DNA of 64,000 nucleotides from Comamonas piscis (GCF_014109725.1 NZ_CP058554.1:1488001-1552000), one strand, 5' to 3'. Counted from the stretch's first letter, positions 41,029 through 49,940 are shown. Notes: a model not told the origin generated them from the letters alone. Numbers and translations are program-made.

Positions 41029-41874
41029 TTATGCAGCGTCCAGCCGGTAGCTCGACACCGACAGCCCGCCCATAAAGGCTTCCTCATGGTAGATGCGCAC
41101 CGCGCGGTCAGCTTCAGCGGCGCCGACCGCCACCATCAGCGGCAGCAGATGCTCTTCGCGCGGATGGGCAATGCGTGCGGCGGGCGCGTCTTCCCAGTCC
41201 AGCAGGCGTTGGCTGCGGCTGGCGCTGTCCACTTGCAGCATGGTCTCGGCCAGCCAGTCGTCAAACGCCTTGGACGGCACCTTGGCCTGCGGGCCAAAAG
41301 CGCGCAGGTTGTGGTACGACAGGCCGCTGCCGATGATCAGCACATCCTCATCGCGCAAGGCGGCCAGCGCGCGGCCGAGCGCCAGGTGCTCAGCCGGGTC
41401 CAGGCCCCGGCGCAGCGACAACTGCACCACCGGCACATGGGCCTCGGGGTAGATGGCGGCCATGGGCGAGAACATGCCGTGGTCATAGCCGCGCTCGGCA
41501 TCCTGCTGCACGGCAATGCCGGCCTGGGCCAGCAGTCCCGCCACGCGCTCGGCCAGCGCAGGCGATCCCGGCGAACGGTAGTGGATCTGGTAGGTGTGGG
41601 CTGGAAAGCCGCCGTAGTCATAGATCATGCCGGGCTGGGGCGTGGACTGCACGGTAAAGCTGTCGGCCTCCCAGTGGGCTGAGACCATCAGGATGGCGCG
41701 GGGTGTGCGGCCGATCTGGCGTGGGATATCGGCCAAGGATGCGGCCAGCTGCGCATAGTAGTCGTGCATCTCGGGCATCCAGGGCCAGGGGCCGCCGCCG
41801 TGCGAGATGAAGTAGACGGGCAAGCGGCTGCCGCTGGTGCTGGTAGATATGGTGTTAGTGGTCATGGTGGTCAT
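41029..41874 (-). CDS. LigB/DODA-type extradiol dioxygenase family protein
   Basis: 281 residues of the class III extradiol ring-cleavage dioxygenase family (YgiD / 4,5-DOPA dioxygenase-like). Metal-ligand candidates: His in YFISHGGGPWPW near the N-terminus, ILMVSAHWEAD, and the conserved HGMFSPMAAIYPEA (about residues 150-163), plus IIGSGLSYHNLRAF. Such enzymes open catecholic rings or, in E. coli, act on DOPA-like compounds; the substrate here is unknown. ATG with AAGGAG upstream. It is divergent from a LysR gene 88 bp away, which probably controls it. Confidence 0.85.
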   Translation of the reverse strand: MTTMTTNTISTSTSGSRLPVYFISHGGGPWPWMPEMHDYYAQLAASLADIPRQIGRTPRAILMVSAHWEADSFTVQSTPQPGMIYDYGGFPAHTYQIHYRSPGSPALAERVAGLLAQAGIAVQQDAERGYDHGMFSPMAAIYPEAHVPVVQLSLRRGLDPAEHLALGRALAALRDEDVLIIGSGLSYHNLRAFGPQAKVPSKAFDDWLAETMLQVDSASRSQRLLDWEDAPAARIAHPREEHLLPLMVAVGAAEADRAVRIYHEEAFMGGLSVSSYRLDAA

Positions 41875-41907
41875 GCTGAAAACTCCTTGTCTCTACTGTA
41901 GTAGCTG

Positions 41908-41961
41908 CCTAAAAGGAAACCAAGTAGCTAAAATGCAGCGATAAATTTCCTGAGAGGAAAC
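41908..41961. promoter_or_regulatory. LysR-type operator repeats between dioxygenase and regulator genes
   Basis: CCTAAAAGGAAAC (41908-41920) recurs as CCTGAGAGGAAAC (41949-41961), 11 of 13 identical and 41 bp apart, four helical turns. The second copy also contains the palindrome TTTCC-TGAGA-GGAAA (41946-41960). The pair covers most of the 88-bp divergent gap, as expected of a LysR recognition and activation site. Confidence 0.55.
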
Positions 41962-41962
41962 T

Positions 41963-42868
41963 ATGGACCAGCTCACAAGCATGCAGGTGTTCCAAGCGGT
42001 GGTGGACAACGGCAGCTTTGCCCAGGCGGGCGAGCGCCTGGGCATATCCGCGCCGATGGTCAGCAAGCATGTGGCCCAGCTGGAGCAGCGGCTTGGCGCG
42101 CGCCTGCTCAACCGCAGCAGCCGCCATCTCAGCCTGACCGAGGCGGGCCAGCGCTGGTATGCGCAAAGCAGCCTGGCGCTGGAGATGCTGGATGCAGCGG
42201 CCCAGGAGATCGGCCAGCACCACCAGGCCCCCAGCGGCCAGCTCAAGATCAGCGCGCCCGTGTGGTGTGCCACTCCGCAGATGGCACGCATCTTGGCGCG
42301 CTACCGCGCCCGGTATCCGCAGGTGCTGGTCGACATCCATCTGGACAACCACAAGATCGACCTGGCCACCGCCGGCTACGACATGGCCTTGCGGGCCTCG
42401 TCCGACCCCGCACCGCATTTGATTGCCCGCCCGCTGTGCCAGGTGCCCTTTTATCTGGTGGCCAGCCCCAACTATCTGGCAAGCGCAGGGCAGCCGCAGC
42501 AGCCTGCCGATTTGGCCCAGCACCCCGCCGTGCTACCCAGCTATGTATCGCTCAGCCCCATGCAACTGAGCCAGCCCGGCGCCCGCAGTGCGCCATTGCA
42601 GCTGAAGCCAGCCCTGCTGTCCGATGATTCCAATCTCAGCCTGCATGCGGTGCGCGCCGGCATGGGTCTGGGCTTTTTGCCATCGTGGCTGGTGGAGGAC
42701 GATCTGCACAGCGGCGCGCTGCAGCGGGTGCTGCCCGCGTGGGAGGCGCTGACTGTCACCCTGTATGCGATTTACACCAGCCGCCGCTACTTGGCGCCCA
42801 AGGTGCGCAGCTTTATCGATTGCCTGTCGCAGGAGCTGGGTGCTGACGCGGACAGCGCTGCAGTCTAG
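41963..42868 (+). CDS. LysR-family transcriptional regulator
   Basis: 301 residues. The N-terminal winged HTH (about 1-60) reads FQAVVDNGSFAQAGERLGISAPMVSKHVAQLEQRLGARLLNR, standard for the family; a ligand-binding domain follows (about 88-295; APVWCATPQMARILARYRARYPQVLVDI). ATG with GAGAGGAAA 5 nt upstream; that ribosome site overlaps one of the operator repeats. It is divergent from the dioxygenase-like gene, its likely target. Its stop overlaps the end of the convergent alkB gene by 4 bp. Confidence 0.92.
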   Translation: MDQLTSMQVFQAVVDNGSFAQAGERLGISAPMVSKHVAQLEQRLGARLLNRSSRHLSLTEAGQRWYAQSSLALEMLDAAAQEIGQHHQAPSGQLKISAPVWCATPQMARILARYRARYPQVLVDIHLDNHKIDLATAGYDMALRASSDPAPHLIARPLCQVPFYLVASPNYLASAGQPQQPADLAQHPAVLPSYVSLSPMQLSQPGARSAPLQLKPALLSDDSNLSLHAVRAGMGLGFLPSWLVEDDLHSGALQRVLPAWEALTVTLYAIYTSRRYLAPKVRSFIDCLSQELGADADSAAV

Positions 42869-43533
42869 CCCGCGCGGCGGAAGGTGAGATTGATGCGCAC
42901 GCCATCCAGCAGCGGGTGGGCCACCGGGCTGGTACCGTCCTTGACGGGCATCACCCCGTGGTAGCGCATGCGGTCCACACCGCCCCAGACCACCACATCG
43001 CCATGCTGCAGCGGCAGCTTTTGCGTGGCATCGGCGCGGGCATCGCCACCCCACAGGAAGACGGCGGGCAGGCCCAGCGATACCGATACGATCGGATGCT
43101 GGGCATCGCCTTCGTCCTGGTGCAGGGTAAGCCGGGTGCCGACGGTGTAGCGGTTGATCAGGCAGGCATTGGGGGCGAAAGGCGGCAGGTCTGCCGCTTC
43201 TGCGGCCTGTGCGGCCAGCGCTGCAAAGGCCTCGGGCATCGGCGGCCAGGGCTGGCCGCTCAAGGGGTCGGTGGCGGTGTAGCGGTAGCCCTGCGCGTCG
43301 CTGTACCAGCCACATGCACCGCAGTTGGTCATAGCCACCTGCATGCTGCGCCCGCCGGGGGTGCGCAAATGCCGAAACGGCGCCTGCGCCGCCATCGCTT
43401 GCACCTGGCTGAGCAAGGCCTGTTCCCAGCGCAAGGCAAAACCGCGCAGCACGCAGGCCTGGCGGCCAATGGCGATGCGCTCCCAGGGCGGCTGGTTGGT
43501 GTCCTCTGCAGCGAGGCTGAACAGGTCTTGCAT
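42865..43533 (-). CDS. alkB: AlkB-type alpha-ketoglutarate-dependent DNA/RNA repair dioxygenase
   Basis: Fe(II)/2-oxoglutarate enzyme removing alkyl groups such as 1-methyladenine from nucleic acids. 222 residues. Visible: the nucleotide-recognition loop (MTNCGACGWYSDAQGYRY), NRYTVGTRLTLHQDEGD with the His-x-Asp iron ligands, FLWGG, the distal His in MRYHGVM, and the 2-oxoglutarate arginines near the end (GVRINLTFRRAG). The start chosen is the ATG at 43531-43533 (MQDLFSL), matching E. coli-type AlkB N-termini (MLDLF); the frame continues upstream toward the tRNA terminator. It is convergent with the LysR gene. Confidence 0.93.
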   Translation of the reverse strand: MQDLFSLAAEDTNQPPWERIAIGRQACVLRGFALRWEQALLSQVQAMAAQAPFRHLRTPGGRSMQVAMTNCGACGWYSDAQGYRYTATDPLSGQPWPPMPEAFAALAAQAAEAADLPPFAPNACLINRYTVGTRLTLHQDEGDAQHPIVSVSLGLPAVFLWGGDARADATQKLPLQHGDVVVWGGVDRMRYHGVMPVKDGTSPVAHPLLDGVRINLTFRRAG

Positions 43534-43560
43534 GCCGGTTATTGTGCCGTGGCTGGGCCG

Positions 43561-43600
43561 GAAAGAGAAAAACCGCAGTGATTTTGCAATCACTGCGGTT
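43561..43600 (-). terminator. Rho-independent terminator after tRNA-Met
   Basis: On the minus strand AACCGCAGTG (43591-43600) pairs perfectly with CACTGCGGTT (43571-43580) around ATTGCAAAAT, followed by TTTCTCTTTC (43561-43570). It lies 8 bp after the tRNA CCA end. Confidence 0.88.
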
Positions 43601-43607
43601 TGAAACC

Positions 43608-43684
43608 TGGTGGTCGTAGTGGGACTTGAACCTACGACATCAGCATTATGAATGCTGCGCTCTAACCAACTGAGCTATACGACC
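43608..43684 (-). tRNA. tRNA-Met (anticodon CAU, elongator type)
   Basis: 77-nt minus-strand gene: acceptor GGTCGTA paired with TACGACC, then encoded ACCA; D-arm AGCTCAGTTGGTTAGAGC; anticodon arm GCAGCATTCATAATGCTG with CAT in the loop; T-arm TAGGTTCAAGTCCCACTA. The first acceptor pair is normal, so it is not the initiator. A CAU anticodon could also mark a lysidine-modified tRNA-Ile; the body favours Met. Confidence 0.9.
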
Positions 43685-43695
43685 GGCAGAAGGAA

Positions 43696-43701
43696 ATTAT
43701 A
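43696..43701 (-). promoter_or_regulatory. -10 element of the tRNA-Met promoter
   Basis: Perfect TATAAT on the minus strand, 11 bp before the tRNA 5' end. A -35 is not clear (TTCAGC at 17-bp spacing matches poorly). Confidence 0.55.
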
Positions 43702-43837
43702 TACCGAAATTTTGGCCCGCTGAACAATCTGCAAGGTTTTGTACAAATCGGGCCTGTCGCCCCTTTGTCGCTTGGCTGGTGCAAAGGCTGCCAAGCGCTA
43801 ACGCTCGGCTATCGTTGGCCATCCTCGCAGCGACTGA

Positions 43838-44617
43838 TCAGCTGTTGCTGAACTGGGCCGGGCGCTTGTTGACGAAGGCATCCATGCCTTCCTTCTGGTC
43901 ATTGGTGGCGAACAGCGCGTGGAACAGGCGGCGCTCAAACATCACGCCGTCGTTCAAGCTGCCCTCAAACGCGCGGTTCACGGATTCCTTGGCGGCCATC
44001 ACGGCCAGTTGCGAGAAGCCGCTGATGATGATGGCGGCGCCCAGCGCCTCTTCCATCAGCTTGTCCACCGGCACCACGCGGCTGACCAGGCTGGCGCGCT
44101 CAGCTTCGTCGGCGTTCATCATGCGGCCGGTCAAGGCCAGGTCCATGGCCTTGGCCTTGCCCACGGCGCGGGGCAGGCGCTGCGTGCCGCCAGCACCGGG
44201 GATGACGCCCAGTTTGATCTCGGGTTGGCCAAAGCGGGCGTTGTCGGCGGCGATGATGAAGTCGCACATCATGGCCAGCTCGCAGCCGCCACCCAGCGCG
44301 TAGCCGCTGACGGCGGCAATCACCGGCTTGCGGATGCTGCGGATCGCTTCCCAGTTGCGGGTGATGTAGTCGCCGCCGTAGGCATCGGCAAAGCTGTAGT
44401 TGGCCATGGCACCAATGTCGGCGCCGGCGGCAAAGGCTTTTTCGCTGCCAGTGATGATCATGCAGCCAATGTTCTTGTCGGCATCAAAGGCCTTCAGTGC
44501 CTCGCCCAGCTCGTTCATCAGCTGGTCGTTCAGCGCGTTGAGCGCCTTGGGGCGGTTCAGGGTGATGATGCCCACCTTCTCGGCTTCGACGCGCACTTCG
44601 ATCATTTCATAGGCCAC
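43838..44617 (-). CDS. Enoyl-CoA hydratase/isomerase family protein
   Basis: Crotonase-fold enzyme hydrating enoyl-CoA in beta-oxidation. 259 residues from a GTG start (44615-44617) preceded by AAGGAGACAG; an ATG four codons later is possible, but the ribosome site favours GTG. Signatures: LNRPKALNALNDQLM, the oxyanion-hole region TGSEKAFAAGADIGAM, the catalytic Glu region GYALGGGCELAMMCDFIIA, and GVIPGAGGTQRLPRAVGKA with the second catalytic Glu region nearby. The sequence is close to the short-chain enoyl-CoA hydratase (EchA/FadB1) group. It lies upstream of tRNA-Met on the same strand, without other beta-oxidation genes. Confidence 0.92.
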   Translation of the reverse strand: MAYEMIEVRVEAEKVGIITLNRPKALNALNDQLMNELGEALKAFDADKNIGCMIITGSEKAFAAGADIGAMANYSFADAYGGDYITRNWEAIRSIRKPVIAAVSGYALGGGCELAMMCDFIIAADNARFGQPEIKLGVIPGAGGTQRLPRAVGKAKAMDLALTGRMMNADEAERASLVSRVVPVDKLMEEALGAAIIISGFSQLAVMAAKESVNRAFEGSLNDGVMFERRLFHALFATNDQKEGMDAFVNKRPAQFSNS

Positions 44618-44765
44618 GGTCTGTCTCCTTGGGTTTGTGGGGCAGCAGCGGCCTGCTGGCGCCCGCATGGTCGAAGGGCATCCTACACCAAGGCAGCTGC
44701 TGCGGCGCAGCAGGCCGCGCAAGATGGCGCTTTTTGGGTGCAGGTGGGCGGCTCGCTGCCCCTGG

Positions 44766-46601
44766 TCAGCGCCCGTCCAGCCAGAGGTTGACCCGGTTCA
44801 CATCGGCGACAGCCAAGGTGACGGTATCGGTCTTGCTGGCAGCTTTTGGGGCTTTTTTGCGGCCTTTGGCGGGGGTCGCTGCGGCGCGCGGGGGCAGTTG
44901 CAGCGGCAGGCGCAGCAGGCGCTTGTCGCGGGCGACCAGGGCCAGCACCTGCTGGGCATCGCCAGCGTACAGCGGCAGGTCGTCCAGCTTGTGGATGCGC
45001 CAGCCAATGCTGTCGGTGTTGGCCTGCAGCGGCTCAATGCCCAGCCATTCATCGCCGGCCATCATGCCCGCCGCCTCGGCCGTGCCACCGCGCAGCACCA
45101 CCTTGATGGCGATGCCTGTCGCGCCTTCTGCCACGCGCAAGCCCAGCTGTTGGGCGATCTGCGGGGTGTCGGGCTGGCAGTCCACGCCATGGGCTTGCAG
45201 CAGTGCGGCCACCGGCAGATCAAGCTTGCCATGCACCCAGGCGCGGATGTCGGCGGCCCAGCTACGGTCGGTCAGTTCATCCAGCACATCGAGCAGGTCT
45301 TGCTCGCGCATGGGGCCGGCCTTGCAGCGGCGGTAAAGCGCACGCATCACCTGGTCGAGCCCGGCGTGGCCTTCGCGGCGCAGGCTCAGGTCCAGGCACA
45401 GGGCAACCAGCGAGCCCTTGGTGTAGTAGCTGACGGTGGCGTTGGGCGTGTTCTCGTCCTGGCGGTAGTACTTGACCCAGGCGTCAAAACTCGATTCGGC
45501 CAGGCTTTGCACATGGCGGCCCGGGGTTTGCAGCACCTGGTTGATGGTCTTGTTGAGCAGCTTCAGGTACTGGCTGTTGTCCAGCAGACCGGCGCGGCGC
45601 AGCACCAGGTCGTCGTAGTAGCTGGTAAAGCCTTCAAAGAACCACAGCAGCTCGGTGTAGTTCTCTTTTTCATAGTCGTAGCTGGCCAGCTCCATCGGCC
45701 GCAGGCGCTTGACGTTCCAGGTATGGAAGTACTCGTGGCTGATGAGGCCTAACAAGGTGATGTAGCCGCTGCTGGCCTTGGCGTCGCCCTTGCGGGGCAG
45801 GTCGCGCCGGCTGCAGATCAGCGCGGTGGAGTTCTTGTGCTCCAGACCACCGTAGTTGTCGTCCATGGCATTGAGCATGAATACATAGCGCTCAAACGGC
45901 GGCTTGCCCCGGGTATGCCAGAGCCGGATCTCGGTCTCGCAGATCTTCTGGGTATCGGCGATCAGCCGCGCACCATCAAAACTGGGCGGCGCCCCGGCCA
46001 CCACAAAGCGGTGTGGCACGCCATGGGCCATGAACTCGGCACTCCAGAATGGGCCCATCTCCACCGGGCAGTCCACCAGCTCGTCGTAGCTGCTGGCGTG
46101 GTAGCGGCCAAAGCCTTGGGGGTTGGTTTGTGCAGCGGTCAGCCCGGTTGCCAGTTGCCAGTGGGGCTGCTGGGCAGGCGGCTCAACGTGCAGAACCTGC
46201 AAGAGCGCCTCGCTGCCATGCACGCGAAGAAAAACGCTGGTGCCATTGAAAAAGCCGCGCTGGCTGTCGAGCCAGGCGGTGCGCACGGAGCTGTCGTGGG
46301 CGCAAATCTGGTAGCTGAGGGTCAGGGGCTCGCCGGCGCTGCAGTCCACCACCCAGGTATTTTTGTTTTGCTGCTGGATGTCGACCAACTGCCCGCTTTG
46401 GCTGGCGCCCAGGCCTTGCAGCGATTTGGAGAACTCGCGCACCAGGTAGCTGCCCGGTATCCACACCGGCAAGGACAGGCTTTGCATCGCCTTGGGCTGG
46501 GGGATGTTGAGCACCACCTGGTAGAGGTGGGCATGCAGATCGATGGGCGTGATGGTGTACTGGATGGCATTGGCTGCCACGGCGGAGGCGCTTTGGGTCA
46601 T
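44766..46601 (-). CDS. M61-family (glycyl aminopeptidase-like) metallopeptidase with PDZ domain
   Basis: 611 residues. The N-terminal beta domain (about 15-170; YTITPIDLHAHLYQVVLNIP, SLPVWIPGSYLVREFS) is followed by the zinc peptidase core with HEYFH (His289-His293) in LISHEYFHTWNVKRLRP and the acidic ligand in ELLWFFEGFTSYYDD. The C-terminal part (about 490-600) holds a PDZ-like domain (EWLGIEPLQANTDSIGWRIHKLDDL). No signal peptide is seen, so it is probably cytoplasmic. The start is the ATG at 46599-46601; the open frame upstream runs through the dsbC terminator and is not coding. Confidence 0.9.
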   Translation of the reverse strand: MTQSASAVAANAIQYTITPIDLHAHLYQVVLNIPQPKAMQSLSLPVWIPGSYLVREFSKSLQGLGASQSGQLVDIQQQNKNTWVVDCSAGEPLTLSYQICAHDSSVRTAWLDSQRGFFNGTSVFLRVHGSEALLQVLHVEPPAQQPHWQLATGLTAAQTNPQGFGRYHASSYDELVDCPVEMGPFWSAEFMAHGVPHRFVVAGAPPSFDGARLIADTQKICETEIRLWHTRGKPPFERYVFMLNAMDDNYGGLEHKNSTALICSRRDLPRKGDAKASSGYITLLGLISHEYFHTWNVKRLRPMELASYDYEKENYTELLWFFEGFTSYYDDLVLRRAGLLDNSQYLKLLNKTINQVLQTPGRHVQSLAESSFDAWVKYYRQDENTPNATVSYYTKGSLVALCLDLSLRREGHAGLDQVMRALYRRCKAGPMREQDLLDVLDELTDRSWAADIRAWVHGKLDLPVAALLQAHGVDCQPDTPQIAQQLGLRVAEGATGIAIKVVLRGGTAEAAGMMAGDEWLGIEPLQANTDSIGWRIHKLDDLPLYAGDAQQVLALVARDKRLLRLPLQLPPRAAATPAKGRKKAPKAASKTDTVTLAVADVNRVNLWLDGR

Positions 46602-46668
46602 AGCCTGCAAGCGTAGCCCCAATTGCATGGGCGGGTGCAGACCTGGGGATTGCGCAGCCAATGGACGC

Positions 46669-46689
46669 AAAAAAGGCCCCGAAGGGCCT
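46669..46689 (-). terminator. Rho-independent terminator after dsbC
   Basis: On the minus strand AGGCCC (46684-46689), loop TTCG, GGGCCT (46674-46679), then TTTTT (46669-46673). The UUCG tetraloop makes it strong. Confidence 0.9.
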
Positions 46690-46719
46690 GGAAAAAAAGG
46701 GGGCGGCAGAGCGCCAGAA

Positions 46720-47433
46720 TTACTTGATGGCCTTGAGGCGCTTTTCCAAGTCATCCGAGCCGATGGCGCCGGGGACGCGCGAGCCGTCTGCAAAGAAGAT
46801 CGTCGGCGTGCCGGTGATCTTGTACTTGCGGCCGAATTCCATATTGCGTTGCAGGGCGGTCACATCGCAGCTGGATGCAGCGGCGGGCGAATCGGTGCCC
46901 TTGAGCATATGGCTGGCCCATTCCTTGGCCGGGTCCTTCGCGCACCAGATGTTGCGCGACTTCTCGACCGAGTCGGGGCTCAGGATCGGGTAGAGGAAGG
47001 TGTAGACCGTCACGTCCTTGACGTTTTGCAGGTCCTTCTCGAAGCGCTTGCAGTAGCCGCAGTTCGGGTCTTCAAACACGGCAATCTTGCGCGAGCCGTT
47101 GCCCTTGACGGTCTTGATCGCGTCCTTCAGGTTGAGGCTGTTGAAGTCCACCGCGGTCAGCTTGTTGATGCGGTCTTCGGTCAGGTTGCGGTGCGCCTGG
47201 GTGTCGATCAACTCGCCCTGGATCAGGTAGTTGCCCTTGGCATCGCTGTAGAACAGGTCCGTGCCCACGCGCACTTCGTACAGGCCCTGCATCGGCGTGG
47301 CGACGACTTCGTCGATCTTTTGCAACTGAGGGATACGCTCTGCAAGCGACTTGCGGATCACGTCCTCTTGCGCGCTGGCAGAGAAACTGGCCGCCAAGGC
47401 CGCACTGGCCAACACGGTAGAGAGAATTCGCAT
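46720..47433 (-). CDS. dsbC: Periplasmic disulfide isomerase DsbC
   Basis: Thiol:disulfide interchange protein that corrects wrong disulfides in the periplasm; dimeric, kept reduced by DsbD. 237 residues. Signal peptide 1-21 (SASAQ cut), N-terminal dimerisation domain (about 25-85), thioredoxin fold with the active site Cys125-Gly-Tyr-Cys128 (FEDPNCGYCKRFEKD) and the cis-Pro loop ITGTPTIFFADG. A second Cys pair (Cys in NIWCAKD and SSCDVT) is the structural disulfide seen in DsbC. ATG start. It ends in a strong terminator. Confidence 0.94.
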   Translation of the reverse strand: MRILSTVLASAALAASFSASAQEDVIRKSLAERIPQLQKIDEVVATPMQGLYEVRVGTDLFYSDAKGNYLIQGELIDTQAHRNLTEDRINKLTAVDFNSLNLKDAIKTVKGNGSRKIAVFEDPNCGYCKRFEKDLQNVKDVTVYTFLYPILSPDSVEKSRNIWCAKDPAKEWASHMLKGTDSPAAASSCDVTALQRNMEFGRKYKITGTPTIFFADGSRVPGAIGSDDLEKRLKAIK

Positions 47434-47647
47434 GGGAAACCTTTTATGAATCTTGATAGTGGAAAGCCAGAACGCTGGAGAGGCCCCAACGCATGGAAAG
47501 CCGCTTGGTGGTACCCGACGTCAGTCTTGGCGGAGAGCGGTGGCGCTGCGGCCTGAAGGCCTGGGTCAGCGCTAAACCCCCGCGATTATTAACATTTTGG
47601 TACTGCAAGCGGCTTCTAGCCGAACAGCGGTTTGTACCAGATGGGCG

Positions 47648-48805
47648 CTAAAAGTTCACTCCCATGGCCTGGCGGGTGACCCAGGTTTTCAAGGGGCCGC
47701 TGCTCTCAAAGCCCCGCATTCCCCAGTTGCGCAGGTTCTGCAGAGGCATCTCCGGCCTGGTAAACAATTGTTGAATGCTGTCCATCGCCAAACCGATGGG
47801 GGCCAGGCGCGCCTTGCGCTCGCGCTCATAGCGGCGCAGCAGGCGCAGGTCGGACAGGCGGCGCCAGCGCGCATCTTCGCTGGTCAGCAAACGGGCCAGC
47901 GCGGCAATATCGGCCATGCCCAGGTTCAGGCCCTGGCCCGCCAAAGGGTGTACGGTATGGGCGCTGTCGCCGGCCAAGACCCAGCTTTTGGCCTGGGCGG
48001 TCTGTTGCGTGTTGCTGCCTGGCAAGGGGCCGCACCACTGGCGGGCCACCGATTGCTGCAGCGGCCAGGCAGCGCGCTCGGCGCAAACCGTCAGCTGGCC
48101 CAGCATGCCCTGGCTCGCTGATCCCAGCGCCATCGCCAGACCAGCGTCATCCAGTGCCTTGACGCCATCCACCTGGCTGACCGGCAGCGACCACACGACG
48201 GCCACTTCATGGCCCTCCGGTCCGCCTAGGGGCAGAAACGCCAAGATATCGCCAGCTGCAGAGAACCACTGGCGTGCGGCTTGGCCGTGCGGGCGCTCGC
48301 AGCGCAGGCGGGTGGCGACTGCCGTCTGGTGGTAGGGAATGGTCGTGAACTCCACACCAAATTCTTCGCGGGTGCGGCTGTGCTTGCCTTCGCAGACCAC
48401 CGTCAGGCGCGCATCGACCGGGCTGGTGACCGTCTCTACCATCGGCTGGTAGCGCACGGCGGCGGCCAGCTGCGCTTCGAGGGCGGGCACATCCACAATC
48501 CAGTTCAGCGCCTCGGTATGCTGCTGCGCCGCATCAAAATGCACCTCGCCGCCTTGGTCGCCATAGACGTCCATGCGGGTCACGGGGGTGGCGTACTGCG
48601 CCTCGGGCCAGCTGCGCACCGATTGCAGCACCTCGCGCGAGAGCTGGTTGAGGGCATAGGCGCGCACGTCGCCATGGCCGCTGTTGCTGGGCGCTGGCGC
48701 CGTGTCCACCAGGGCCACGCGCATGCGCTCGCGCGCCAGCAACAATGCCAAGCTGCGGCCCACAATGCCCGCGCCACGGATACAAACGTCGAATTCAGAA
48801 GCCAT
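47648..48805 (-). CDS. UbiH/UbiF/VisC-family FAD monooxygenase
   Basis: Flavin hydroxylase of the ubiquinone-biosynthesis family. 385 residues: N-terminal dinucleotide fold (CIRGAGIVGRSLALLLARERMRVALVD), a middle region with DGVKAL-type strands, and the second FAD motif with GD: WVLAGDSAHTVHPLAGQGLNLGM. Members hydroxylate the benzoquinone ring at C1, C5 or C6; which one is not decided by the sequence. The first motif reads R-G-A-G-I-V-G where most relatives have G-x-G; Arg replaces the first Gly. The start is the ATG at 48803-48805 (MASEFDV); the upstream frame is not conserved. It is divergent from the MOSC gene. Confidence 0.87.
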   Translation of the reverse strand: MASEFDVCIRGAGIVGRSLALLLARERMRVALVDTAPAPSNSGHGDVRAYALNQLSREVLQSVRSWPEAQYATPVTRMDVYGDQGGEVHFDAAQQHTEALNWIVDVPALEAQLAAAVRYQPMVETVTSPVDARLTVVCEGKHSRTREEFGVEFTTIPYHQTAVATRLRCERPHGQAARQWFSAAGDILAFLPLGGPEGHEVAVVWSLPVSQVDGVKALDDAGLAMALGSASQGMLGQLTVCAERAAWPLQQSVARQWCGPLPGSNTQQTAQAKSWVLAGDSAHTVHPLAGQGLNLGMADIAALARLLTSEDARWRRLSDLRLLRRYERERKARLAPIGLAMDSIQQLFTRPEMPLQNLRNWGMRGFESSGPLKTWVTRQAMGVNF

Positions 48806-48969
48806 AAGCGATCTATTGTAGTGGGGCACTGTGGCGGCAGCGGCGCCGGTACGACTCGCCGAAGGGGTCTGCACACCGTTTGGCAAGATCCGGCGCTCTT
48901 CCCCTAGGCTCGGGGCCTTGAAGTAGTTACAGTGTGCTTTGCCCAGAATCAACCCAGGCGCAGAGCAGC

Positions 48970-49851
48970 ATGGCAAATACCGATTTTTTTGATGTCACCG
49001 GCCATATTGGCCAATTGTGGGTTTTTCCCATCAAATCCTGCGCAGGCATTGCCGTGCAAAGCGCGCGCCTGCTGGCAACCGGCCTGGAGCATGACCGTGC
49101 CTTCATGCTGGTCGATGCGCGGGGCGAGTTCATCTCGCAGCGCGAGATTGCGCGCATGGTGCTGGTACAGCCTGCCATTGGCGATGGGGTGATGACGGTG
49201 ACCGCCCCGGGCATGGAGCCCCTCACGGTCGATATGGCCTTTGACGGCCCCGAACGTGAGGTGCGCGTCTGGGATGACCGGGTAGCAGGCCTGCAGGCGC
49301 CCGATGCGGTCAATGCCTGGTTCAGCGCGTTCCTGCAGACCGAGTGCTACTTAGTACGCATGGCTCCGCAGGCCCTGAGGCTGTCCAGCAAAAAGTGGAC
49401 GCGCGGTGTGGATGCGCCTACGCAGTTTGCCGATGGCTTTCCGGTGCTGGTGGTCAGCCAGGCCTCAGTCGATGAGCTCAACGCGCGCCTGACCCAAGCG
49501 GGCGAAGTGCCGGTGGTCGCAGAGCGCTTTCGCGCCAATATCGTCGTTGACGGCTTCCAGTCCCATGACGAAGACCGCATCGAAAGCCTGTCTGTGCAGC
49601 AAGGCGGCCCGGGCAGCCAGCAGTGGGCCGATCTGCCCCTGGTCAAACCCTGCGCGCGCTGCCCCATCCCTGACATTGACCCAGCCACTGCTGCCAGCGG
49701 CACCCAGGTGACCGACACCTTGCAGACCTACCGCCACGATGACCGCCTGGATGGCGCCGTGACCTTTGGCATGAATGCCTATGTGCCGGCGGGCACGGGC
49801 GGGGTGCTGCGGGTGGGCGACGCCGTCGGCGGTGCCTTGCAGTTTGACTGA
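48970..49851 (+). CDS. MOSC-domain protein (YcbX-like)
   Basis: 293 residues with an N-terminal beta-barrel domain (GHIGQLWVFPIKSCAGIAVQ; LEHDRAFMLVD) and a C-terminal MOSC domain (about 120-290) with RFRANIVVDGFQ and LVKPCARCPIPDID, whose second Cys is the likely molybdenum ligand. Relatives (E. coli YcbX, mARC) reduce N-hydroxylated compounds using molybdenum cofactor; YcbX also has a C-terminal ferredoxin domain, absent here, so an external electron donor is needed. The ATG at 48970 is chosen because the frame upstream is not conserved. Confidence 0.88.
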   Translation: MANTDFFDVTGHIGQLWVFPIKSCAGIAVQSARLLATGLEHDRAFMLVDARGEFISQREIARMVLVQPAIGDGVMTVTAPGMEPLTVDMAFDGPEREVRVWDDRVAGLQAPDAVNAWFSAFLQTECYLVRMAPQALRLSSKKWTRGVDAPTQFADGFPVLVVSQASVDELNARLTQAGEVPVVAERFRANIVVDGFQSHDEDRIESLSVQQGGPGSQQWADLPLVKPCARCPIPDIDPATAASGTQVTDTLQTYRHDDRLDGAVTFGMNAYVPAGTGGVLRVGDAVGGALQFD

Positions 49852-49940
49852 TGCTCCCCGTTAATACGCCTGGATTCACCACTGCTACGCAGTCAGCTTA
49901 AAATGCCGGGTTTGTCCGAAAGTATAGAGAAAGCACTGCC

